Source: Spirochaetia bacterium (GTDB taxonomy: Bacteria > Spirochaetota > Spirochaetia > Treponematales > Breznakiellaceae). From it: DNA of 13,914 nt. The notes below the pieces were generated by a model. That model saw only the letters and a list, made by a program, of their open reading frames with translations. It was not told where the DNA came from and did no database searches. Position numbers and translations under genes: made by a program. The DNA lies in NCBI GenBank assembly GCA_025997595.1, contig BNUU01000043.1, positions 1-13,914 of the forward strand. The letters run 5' to 3'. Positions 1-6,224 of this stretch are shown here, piece after piece (position 1 is the stretch's first letter; each line of letters begins with the position of its first letter).

Positions 1-478
1 TACCCTTGCCGGTGCTGCTGGGCATGATCGGCGAGATGATCGCGCCCGAGAATATGTAGGCCAGGCACTGGCCGCGGAAGGTTGAAGGGAAGGCGCGTAA
101 CATCAGGTAGGCGACGCGCTTCATAAAGCCGCATTCCACCGCAGCCACGCCGATACCGAGCGCGCCGAACATCATCCACCACGAACTCTGTCCGAACGGC
201 GCGAAGGCCGTAGCGAAAGGAATGCATTTGGTGATAACCATCAGGCAGCACATGACGATCATGGCCTGATAGTCGCGCAGGGCTTTGGAGATGATCCACA
301 CCACCGCGCCGACCAGCAGCCCCAGCGCAAGCCAGGCTTTGGGCTTCAAAGGTTCGGGTGTTGGGAGCAGGGTGAATAGAATCGGGATAACCGCGCCCAG
401 GATAAGTCCCACAAGCCTGCTGTTTTTCAAGAAACCGCCGGCTTTTTTTTCAGACGCCATAGAATTTTCTCTTGTCAT
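1..478 (-). CDS. DASS-family (CitT/SLC13-like) sodium:anion symporter, N-terminal part, cut by window edge
   Basis: The visible 159 residues are the N-terminus of an inner-membrane transporter of the divalent anion:Na+ symporter family, which imports dicarboxylates, citrate or sometimes sulfate. A short charged start is followed by a hydrophobic segment (about 22-38), a second (about 48-63), a third (about 72-90) and a Trp/Met/Gly-rich segment (about 99-115). It ends in SPIMPSSTGKG (149-159), which matches the first SNT-type substrate/sodium motif of DASS proteins with Ser replacing Asn. The start at 478 has GGAGGT 8 nt upstream; an internal ATG at 460 is a weaker alternative. The gene is divergent from the GntR regulator, a common arrangement for a regulator and its target. 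A good minus-strand promoter lies far upstream (672-700). The missing C-terminal two thirds prevents any substrate assignment; sulfate is possible given the neighbours but unproven. Confidence 0.8.
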   Translation of the reverse strand, partial: MTRENSMASEKKAGGFLKNSRLVGLILGAVIPILFTLLPTPEPLKPKAWLALGLLVGAVVWIISKALRDYQAMIVMCCLMVITKCIPFATAFAPFGQSSWWMMFGALGIGVAAVECGFMKRVAYLMLRAFPSTFRGQCLAYIFSGAIISPIMPSSTGKG

Positions 479-671
479 TTCAACATACCTCCGAATTTCA
501 TGGCTGTTTAAGAAATATTTCATATTTCATTTCGCTATTAAAATCAGTCTGATTCTCCCCATTTGTGTGGTATCCAAGGATAATGCACCCTTGAATGGTG
601 TTTTTGGAAGAAAAACCGTTAAAATAAGGTCTGAAATCTGATATATTTTCCTGTTTTGCCTCTTTATTATA

Positions 672-700
672 ATTATGCCCCTCAAAATCTGAAAAGTCAA
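672..700 (-). promoter_or_regulatory. Sigma-70-type promoter for the DASS transporter
   Basis: On the minus strand TTGACT (695-700) is followed, after exactly 17 bp, by CATAAT (672-677); each box differs from consensus at one position. Transcription would begin near 665 and leave a leader of about 185 nt before the transporter start at 478. No better promoter was seen closer to the gene. One of the TCTGA repeats (688-692) sits in the spacer. Confidence 0.55.
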
Positions 701-799
701 GAAAAATTTAATATTTCATACTACATTTTTAATTTCGTACAAAAACGGGTAAAAAAGGACAGAAATGACCGCCATGGGGCGCCTTAATCAGTGCCGCCC

Positions 800-828
800 T
801 AGACAAAACGTATAAAAATGTGTATTTT
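800..828 (+). promoter_or_regulatory. Candidate promoter and operator of the GntR regulator
   Basis: TAGACA (800-805) and TATTTT (823-828) are separated by 17 bp, giving a moderate sigma-70-like match. Transcription would start about 5 nt before the ATG at 839. The spacer contains AAAACGTAT (805-813), identical to a nonamer in the inverted-repeat element before the binding-protein gene (12523-12531). That is consistent with an autoregulatory operator. The -10 box is weak, so confidence is limited. Confidence 0.4.
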
Positions 829-838
829 AGTATAAATT

Positions 839-1534
839 ATGTCTCAAATAATCAAAGAAAGTTTACGGGATATCGTTTATAAACAACTCCACGAAATGGT
901 AGAAAACAGCCGTTTTTCCCCCGGTACACGTATCAACGTTGAAGAACTGGCCAGGGAAATGGGGGTCAGCCGGACGCCCCTATGGCAGGCCATAAGTAAA
1001 CTTGAAAAGGAAGGTTTAATAGCCACTATCCCCAATAAGGGCGTGTTTGTGCAGGCCTTCACCCCGGAACAGCTGCTCGATCTTTATGCGGTCCGGGAAC
1101 CCCTTGAATGTCTGGCCGCCGGGCTTGCGGTGCTGTATATTGATGAAGACACTGTCCGGCAAATGCGGCAAAACCTTGAGAAACAGCGGGAAGCGATATC
1201 CGCCGGGGATTTAGCCGTCTATAGCCGGATTGACAAGGATTTTCACAGAATCATATATCAACTGTCGCGTAACAGCTTTCTGATCGATATTCTGAACGAT
1301 ATTGACAAGAAATTACGGCCCGGGTTTATACATATTGATCCCATTTTGGAAGAATTGTACCATGACCATGTGAATATCCTGAGTGCCCTGCGGGACCGGA
1401 ATGCCATGAAGGCCCAAAACGCGTTTATAATGCATAACGAGCGAAAAAGAGACCGGCTGCTGGAATTTATGGATACCGCCACCGCCCGGCTGCAAGTACC
1501 TGTCGCCGCGCCGGGCGATCAAAGCGGCCTCTGA
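839..1534 (+). CDS. GntR-family transcriptional regulator, FadR subfamily with FCD ligand domain
   Basis: This 231-residue protein is a DNA-binding metabolite-responsive regulator. Residues about 8-72 form the GntR winged helix, including GVSRTPLWQAISKLEKEGL (42-60), the recognition-helix region, and the wing NKGVFVQ. Residues about 78-212 form the all-helical FCD domain. Its usual metal/carboxylate-binding set is visible: D132 and H136 in DKDFH, H177 in HDHVNIL and H199 in MHNERKRDR. Family members respond to small organic acids or sugar acids. No Shine-Dalgarno is seen before the ATG; an ATG at 818 in the same frame meets a stop after five codons. The message may be nearly leaderless (see the promoter at 800-828). 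It is divergent from the DASS transporter and converges with glgA across 11 bp. A shared sequence element suggests that it also controls the binding-protein gene at 12483. The ligand is unknown. Confidence 0.9.
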   Translation: MSQIIKESLRDIVYKQLHEMVENSRFSPGTRINVEELAREMGVSRTPLWQAISKLEKEGLIATIPNKGVFVQAFTPEQLLDLYAVREPLECLAAGLAVLYIDEDTVRQMRQNLEKQREAISAGDLAVYSRIDKDFHRIIYQLSRNSFLIDILNDIDKKLRPGFIHIDPILEELYHDHVNILSALRDRNAMKAQNAFIMHNERKRDRLLEFMDTATARLQVPVAAPGDQSGL

Positions 1535-1545
1535 CGCTGCGTATA

Positions 1546-3030
1546 CTAAATTCCCCGCTCGTTCTTGGCCAGCCCCTCGTAAATTTCCACATATTTTTTC
1601 GCGGAGTTCTCCCAGGAGAAATTCTGCTTCATCCCCACAAGGCGCATGGCTTCAATCTGGGGGCGGCGGTTGTACCAGGCCCAGACCGCCCAGCCTACGG
1701 TATTGTAAATAGCCTGGGGGTTCAGGTCGTCGAACATGAATCCCGTGCCGGTGCCGGCCTTCTCGTTGAAGTTTTCCACCGTGTCCGCAAGGCCCCCGGT
1801 ATTGCGGACTATGGGCAGGGCGCCGTAGGCCAGGGAGTACATCTGGTTAAGGCCGCAGGGTTCGTAGCGGCTGGGCATGAGGAAGAAGTCGCTCCCCGCC
1901 TCGATCAGGTGGCTTAACTTTTCGCTGTAGCCGATGCGGGCCTTGAAGTTTGAAAGCCGGGAGGAAAGGTTCATCACTTCGTTTTCGCACCAGCTTTCCC
2001 CGGTACCCAGGATAACCATCTGCACATTCATGTCCCGGCAGATTGACCATGCCGAACCGTAGCTGGGGCCAAAAAGTTCCCCCACACCCTTTTGATCGAC
2101 CATACGGGTTACCATGCCGATCACCGGCACTTCCGGTTCCGGAGGCAGGCCGAATTCCTTCTGCAGCGCCTCTTTGGCCCCGGCCTTGCCCGACATATCC
2201 TTTACCGAATAGGGCGCCGGTAAGTGGGGATCCTTTGCGGGGTTCCAGACGCCGTTGTCGATGCCGTTGAGGATACCCGAATAATCGGCGGAGCGGTAGC
2301 GCAGCACCCCATCCAGCCTGAAACCGTGGGCCTGGATTTTTGTTTCCTCCGCGTAATTGGGGGAGACCGTATTGAGCTTGTCCGCACTGTAAAGTCCCGC
2401 CTTGAGGAGGTTCATCATGTTCCAGTCCTCAAAGCCGGCATGGTAAAACACATCCCAGCCCAGGCCGGTGTAATAAAAGTTATCCTTGTTGTAGATTCCC
2501 TGGTAGCCCAGGTTGTGGATGGTCAGCACCGAACGGGTTTTGGCAAACCCGCCCTGCCGCTCCCCGAATTTGAGGTACACCGGAACCAGCGCCGAAGGCC
2601 AGTCATGGGCGTGGAGGATATCCGGGTACCAGTCGAATTTGCGGCAGAGCTGAAAGACCGCCCTGCTGAAAAAGGCAAAACGCCGGGGGTTGTCCAGGAA
2701 ATCCGGTTCCGAGGGGGAGCCGTAGATCCCATCCCTGCCGAAGAATTTTTCGTGATCGATAAAGTACACCTGCACGGGATTTTTTGCCGGGGAACCCGGC
2801 AGATCCGTGGTATAGACGGCGCTCCATTCTTCGCCGGCCCCGGTGGGAACCCCCATGGCGCCCTTAAGCTGTTGCAGTTTTGAACGGTCAATCCCGTAGT
2901 ACCGGGGTATGACGATGCGGACCTCATGGCCCAGTTTTGCCAGGGCAAGGGATAAAGCAGAAACAGCATCCGCAAGGCCGCCGGTCTTTGCGTAGGGAAC
3001 AGCCTCGCTGGAAGCCATCAGAATTTTCAT
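1546..3030 (-). CDS. glgA: Glycogen (starch) synthase, ADP-glucose type
   Basis: This GT5-family, GT-B fold enzyme extends alpha-1,4-glucan chains from ADP-glucose in the cytoplasm for glycogen storage. From the ATG at 3030 it has 494 residues, normal for GlgA. The N-terminal KTGGLADA (15-22) is the nucleotide-sugar loop. HAHDWP (140-145) is a conserved active-site segment. TRMVDQKG (308-315) carries the Arg and Lys that contact the diphosphate, and SRYEPCGLNQM (387-397) includes the catalytic Glu, followed by NTGGLADTV. A TTG at 3042 would add four residues, but GGAG at 3037-3040 is correctly placed 6 nt before the ATG at 3030, so I chose the latter. It begins 21 bp after the ACT gene, so it is probably the last gene of the minus-strand transcript. 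No other glycogen genes are in the window. Confidence 0.95.
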   Translation of the reverse strand: MKILMASSEAVPYAKTGGLADAVSALSLALAKLGHEVRIVIPRYYGIDRSKLQQLKGAMGVPTGAGEEWSAVYTTDLPGSPAKNPVQVYFIDHEKFFGRDGIYGSPSEPDFLDNPRRFAFFSRAVFQLCRKFDWYPDILHAHDWPSALVPVYLKFGERQGGFAKTRSVLTIHNLGYQGIYNKDNFYYTGLGWDVFYHAGFEDWNMMNLLKAGLYSADKLNTVSPNYAEETKIQAHGFRLDGVLRYRSADYSGILNGIDNGVWNPAKDPHLPAPYSVKDMSGKAGAKEALQKEFGLPPEPEVPVIGMVTRMVDQKGVGELFGPSYGSAWSICRDMNVQMVILGTGESWCENEVMNLSSRLSNFKARIGYSEKLSHLIEAGSDFFLMPSRYEPCGLNQMYSLAYGALPIVRNTGGLADTVENFNEKAGTGTGFMFDDLNPQAIYNTVGWAVWAWYNRRPQIEAMRLVGMKQNFSWENSAKKYVEIYEGLAKNERGI

Positions 3031-3051
3031 TTTGTACTCCAAATTTTGAAA

Positions 3052-3468
3052 TTAAAAACTCGCTACCGTGGAAAGGCCGTTTTCCTTGACGATTTGAATA
3101 CCCTTTTCGTGATCCTTCAGCTTGAAGATCACCACGGCCTTACCGGTCTTACCCTCAAGGGATGCATAGAGGTAATCGATATTCACATTGCTCTTCTGGA
3201 ACAGTTCCATGATACGGGCAAGGCTGCCGGGGGTGTCGTCGATCTCCACCGCCGTCACATCGGTGAGCCTCGTGGTGAACCCTGCCTGGTTCAGGGCGGC
3301 AACCGCCGGATCAACCTTATCTACGATAAGCCTGAGGATGCCGAAGTCCGCCGTATCGGCAATACTGATGGCCCGGATATTGACACCTGCATTGGCCAGG
3401 GTTTTCGTCACTTCCCCCATGCGTCCGGGGTTATTTTCCAGGAATACCGATATCTGTTTAATCTCCAT
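3052..3468 (-). CDS. Tandem ACT-domain protein
   Basis: This 138-residue protein consists of two ACT domains and nothing else. The first begins at about residue 4 (QISVFLENNPGRMGEVTKTL) and the second at about residue 73 (AVEIDDTPGSLARIMELF). Each has the typical small-ligand turn (NNPG, DTPG). ACT domains usually bind amino acids and regulate an enzyme. Stand-alone tandem ACT proteins of this size are often encoded beside phenylacetate-CoA ligases in anaerobes, as here, where paaK ends 28 bp upstream. The likely role is sensing an aromatic or branched-chain amino acid for the ligase branch, but no ligand is proven. GGAGG lies 8 nt before the ATG. Continuous spacing with paaK and glgA supports co-transcription. 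Confidence 0.88.
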   Translation of the reverse strand: MEIKQISVFLENNPGRMGEVTKTLANAGVNIRAISIADTADFGILRLIVDKVDPAVAALNQAGFTTRLTDVTAVEIDDTPGSLARIMELFQKSNVNIDYLYASLEGKTGKAVVIFKLKDHEKGIQIVKENGLSTVASF

Positions 3469-3496
3469 AAATTATTCCTCCCTCATATAGTATAGA

Positions 3497-4798
3497 CTAG
3501 ATTTTCCGCTTGTCGATGACCCGTTTGGCCTTGCCGATGGACCGCTCAATGGTTTTGGGCTCCACCAGTTTTACCTTGAGGGTAATCTGGAGCTTGGACT
3601 TCATCACACCCTCGATCCTGGCCCGCAGGGCTTCAAGGCCCCGGGTTTCATCACTGAAGAATTCCTTCTTTACCTCAACCTGGAGTTCCACATCGTCCAG
3701 ATGGGATTCCCCCCGGTTGACCACGATCACGTACTGGGGCTCGGTGCCTTCGATTTCGATGAGGGCCTGCTCGATCTGGCTGGGGAATACGTTGACCCCC
3801 CGGATGATGAGCATGTCGTCGGTGCGGCCGAAGAGGCGGTGCATGCGGACCGTGGTGCGGCCGCAGGAACAGGGCTCCCGGATAAGGAAGGTGATGTCAC
3901 GGGTGCGGTAGCGGAGCAGGGGAGTCCCCTCTTTGGTGATGGTGGTGAACACCAGTTCCCCCTTTTCACCGTCAGGCAGGGCCTTGCCGGTTTCGGGATC
4001 GATGATTTCGGGATAGAAAAGGTCCTCGTTGATGTGGAGGCCGTCCTGGGCTTCGCACTCGAAACTCACCCCGGGGCCGATGATCTCCGTCAGGCCGTAG
4101 ATGTCGTAGGCCTTCATACCGTAGCGGGATTCGATTTCCTTCCGCATGTTTTCGCTCCAGGGCTCCGCCCCGAAGCAGCCCTTGCTGATGGGCAGCTTGT
4201 GGAGGTCGATGCCGGCGTCGGCGGCTTCTTCCGCCATGTAGAGGGCGTAGGAGGGGGTGCAGGTGAGCATGGTGGTTCCGAAGTCCTGCATCACCATGAG
4301 CTGCCGGTCGGTGTTCCCACTGGACATGGGCAGCACCTCCGCGCCGATGGTCATGGCCCCGTAATGGGCGCCGGGCCCCCCGGTAAAGAGGCCGTAGCCG
4401 TAGCAGTTCTGGACGATGTCGTTCCGGGTGCAGCCCCCCCCGGCCAATGTCCGGGCCATGGCTTCCCGCCAGATATTGATGTCGTTTTGGGTATATTCGT
4501 CCACCACGGGCTTACCGGTGGTGCCGGAACTCATGTGAACCTCCACGATCCGGTCCTTGGGGGCGGCCAGGAGGCCACGGGGGTAGTTGACCCGGAGGTC
4601 GTCCTTGGTGGTAAAGGGCAGTTTTTCGATGTCCGCAAGGCTGTGGATGTCACGGGGCTTGACCCCCAGGTCATCCATCTTCTTCCGGTAAAAGGGCACA
4701 TTGGCGTAGAGGGTCTCCGTCAGGTTTTTCAGGCTCGCAAGCTGAAGCTGCTTCCGGGCCGAGGGAGCCATACATTCGTATTCGGGATTGAAAATCAT
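3497..4798 (-). CDS. paaK: Phenylacetate-CoA ligase (aryl-CoA ligase)
   Basis: This 433-residue cytoplasmic enzyme is an ANL-superfamily acid-CoA ligase. It activates phenylacetate or a related arylacetate with ATP and CoA, giving AMP and PPi. The ATP-phosphate loop is SSGTTGKP (90-97). YGLTE (234-238) is the adenylation A5 motif. YRTRD (297-301) contains the ribose-binding Asp, and [11 protein letters not shown] (324-334) leads to the C-terminal lid. IGKAKRV (421-427) supplies the catalytic Lys. Length and motif order match PaaK. A purine-rich GGAAGG ribosome site lies just before the ATG, overlapped by one arm of an 11-bp inverted repeat (4806-4854). In anaerobes such ligases often act with 2-oxoacid:ferredoxin oxidoreductases on aromatic amino acid breakdown products, in either the ATP-forming or CoA-forming direction. 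The immediately preceding ASST genes might supply phenolic acids, but that link is speculative. Confidence 0.93.
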   Translation of the reverse strand: MIFNPEYECMAPSARKQLQLASLKNLTETLYANVPFYRKKMDDLGVKPRDIHSLADIEKLPFTTKDDLRVNYPRGLLAAPKDRIVEVHMSSGTTGKPVVDEYTQNDINIWREAMARTLAGGGCTRNDIVQNCYGYGLFTGGPGAHYGAMTIGAEVLPMSSGNTDRQLMVMQDFGTTMLTCTPSYALYMAEEAADAGIDLHKLPISKGCFGAEPWSENMRKEIESRYGMKAYDIYGLTEIIGPGVSFECEAQDGLHINEDLFYPEIIDPETGKALPDGEKGELVFTTITKEGTPLLRYRTRDITFLIREPCSCGRTTVRMHRLFGRTDDMLIIRGVNVFPSQIEQALIEIEGTEPQYVIVVNRGESHLDDVELQVEVKKEFFSDETRGLEALRARIEGVMKSKLQITLKVKLVEPKTIERSIGKAKRVIDKRKI

Positions 4799-4805
4799 AA
4801 CACCT

Positions 4806-4854
4806 TCCTTATGATAAACGCATGGTAATTATTGCTGCCAGTCTATCATAAGGA
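4806..4854. promoter_or_regulatory. 11-bp perfect inverted repeat in front of paaK
   Basis: TCCTTATGATA (4806-4816) and TATCATAAGGA (4844-4854) are perfect reverse complements separated by 27 bp. They fill most of the 78-bp gap between the second ASST gene and paaK, and one arm overlaps the paaK ribosome-binding site. It could be a dimeric or looped operator, or an RNA stem that hides the ribosome site. No U-tract follows, so it is not a standard terminator. No clear -35/-10 pair was found here. Confidence 0.5.
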
Positions 4855-4876
4855 CGGTATTTATGGAATATTATTT

Positions 4877-6211
4877 TTAAAAAGAACCGGGAACCCGCCA
4901 GGTTTGCGGTTCCGGGGGAACGATGGATTCTTCCTTTGGTACTTTAAGCTGGGGTATCCATTCGTAGGGGACACGGTAGGCCCGGTACACCATATTGAAG
5001 ACGCCCCCCAGTGCCCGTGAATAATAGGGGTTAATGTATTCCCAAACGGTTTTGTAATCCGGGGTAACCTCGAAAAGGCGGCCGTCGGACCCTTCGGTAA
5101 TGAAGGTGTTGCCGTTGGGCAGCCGCTGGGCGGCGCTGATGTAGGGGCTGTAGAAGCGGTAGTTGTCCGCAAAGCCCGCCTTTTCGGCGGTGTATTCCCA
5201 GACTACTTCCAGGGTAACCGGGTTGAATTCGATGACCCGGGAATGATCCCGGTGCTTGCTGTTGATGCCGTACCGGGAAATGCCCCCCGGAGAACCGTAG
5301 CCCCCCCAGCCGCCATTGTCAAATACCAGAAGATTCCCCTCGCCGGGCAGTCCCCGGGGGATCATGTGCAGATGGTGCTGGCCGATAATCCAGCCAAGCT
5401 TTTCCAGCTCAGGGGTTTTGCCAAAGTCCGGCCCGATGCGCCATATGATTTTGCCGGATTTCTTGTCCGTTATGGCCAGAATATTGGCGTTCCGGGCGTC
5501 CCAGATAATGTTATCCGGGTGGAAACGCTGATCCCCCGCGTCGTACCATTTGTTCGGCCCCAGGGTGGAAATGCAGTTGATGTGGAGCCAGTCGCCCCTG
5601 CCGGTAGCCACGATGGAAGGGTCCCGGAAGAGCAGATTTTTTGCCGCCTCATCAAAACCCAGTTCATCGAAATGCTCGTTGGGGAGCCATTCCCAGATGA
5701 TGTCCCCCTTCCAGTTCACCTCGATAATGCGGTCATCCAGCAGGGGTTTGTCGGAAATTTTCGGATTGGAAATATCCTTATGAACCAGGATCAGGGTGTT
5801 GCCGCCGTCGGTCTTTGGTGCGGAACCGGGGGCATAATAGCCGGTGGAGGAACCTTCCCGCTGATAGTCGTGGTGCTGCCGGGCCAGATGCGCCGGTTTT
5901 GTGTCGGGATCTTCTATATATTCGGTGTTATCGTATTTCCAGACTATCTTCCCGTCCCAGTCGACCTGCAGCAGATCAAGCTGATCCTGGTACCCATATT
6001 TGGGATTCCGTGTACCGGTGGAACCAAATACGCAGCCGCCGGGGAGGATCTTATTCGGAAAACCGTCCAGCCCAGCCCAGAGTTGGACCTCATTGCCCCG
6101 CATGTCGATGAGCAGGGCCCCCTTGGCGGAGGGGAATATGGTGTAGCCGTTCCAGGCTTCATCGGCACGGTATAGGGTAGTGCCGGTAGGATAAATTCTT
6201 GGATGTCCCAT
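4877..6211 (-). CDS. Arylsulfotransferase (ASST)-like beta-propeller protein, second copy
   Basis: This 444-residue protein resembles bacterial aryl-sulfate sulfotransferases, which transfer a sulfuryl group from one phenol to another without PAPS through a sulfohistidine. The propeller is marked by recurring W-x-aromatic strand motifs: GKIVWKYD (88-95), GDIIWEWLP, GKIIWRIGPDF, LEVVWEYT and KTVWEYINPYY. Histidines in conserved surroundings include H113-H114 (RQHHDYQREG), H231 (RFHPDNIIWD) and H279-H282 (GQHHLHM), followed by LLVFDNGG and RLPNGNTFITEG. These are candidates for the catalytic set. The protein starts MGHPRIYPTG with no signal peptide, unlike periplasmic E. coli ASST, so it should be cytosolic. 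AAGGAG is 8 nt before the start. It begins 13 bp after its paralogue stops. A non-catalytic or different sulfo-transfer role cannot be excluded. Confidence 0.82.
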   Translation of the reverse strand: MGHPRIYPTGTTLYRADEAWNGYTIFPSAKGALLIDMRGNEVQLWAGLDGFPNKILPGGCVFGSTGTRNPKYGYQDQLDLLQVDWDGKIVWKYDNTEYIEDPDTKPAHLARQHHDYQREGSSTGYYAPGSAPKTDGGNTLILVHKDISNPKISDKPLLDDRIIEVNWKGDIIWEWLPNEHFDELGFDEAAKNLLFRDPSIVATGRGDWLHINCISTLGPNKWYDAGDQRFHPDNIIWDARNANILAITDKKSGKIIWRIGPDFGKTPELEKLGWIIGQHHLHMIPRGLPGEGNLLVFDNGGWGGYGSPGGISRYGINSKHRDHSRVIEFNPVTLEVVWEYTAEKAGFADNYRFYSPYISAAQRLPNGNTFITEGSDGRLFEVTPDYKTVWEYINPYYSRALGGVFNMVYRAYRVPYEWIPQLKVPKEESIVPPEPQTWRVPGSF

Positions 6212-6224
6212 GATTAACGCTCCT

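Larger units (their letters stand above)
479..838. promoter_or_regulatory. Divergent regulatory region between transporter and GntR genes
   Basis: This 360-bp AT-rich stretch holds no convincing gene. It contains the minus-strand transporter promoter (672-700), a transcribed leader of about 185 nt in front of that gene, and the plus-strand GntR promoter (800-828). The leader region contains a 6-1-6 perfect palindrome (AATCAG-t-CTGATT, 542-554). The pentamer TCTGA occurs four times on the plus strand, at 548, 630, 637 and 688, more than chance would give in 150 bp. The longest frame crossing it (285-641, plus) is mostly antisense to the transporter and has no ribosome site. Confidence 0.6.

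Noticed and set aside
1541..1546. GTATAC hexamers as operator sites (also 9481-9486 and 11427-11432)
   Set aside because: They fall in gaps between genes and resemble GntR half-sites, but the same hexamer also occurs inside the permease and sulfatase coding sequence. The hexamer alone is therefore not evidence.
3701..4828. A 375-codon plus-strand open frame
   Set aside because: It lies opposite paaK, with a Gly/Val/Asp/His-rich translation typical of antisense to G+C-rich coding sequence. It has no ribosome site or recognisable domain.
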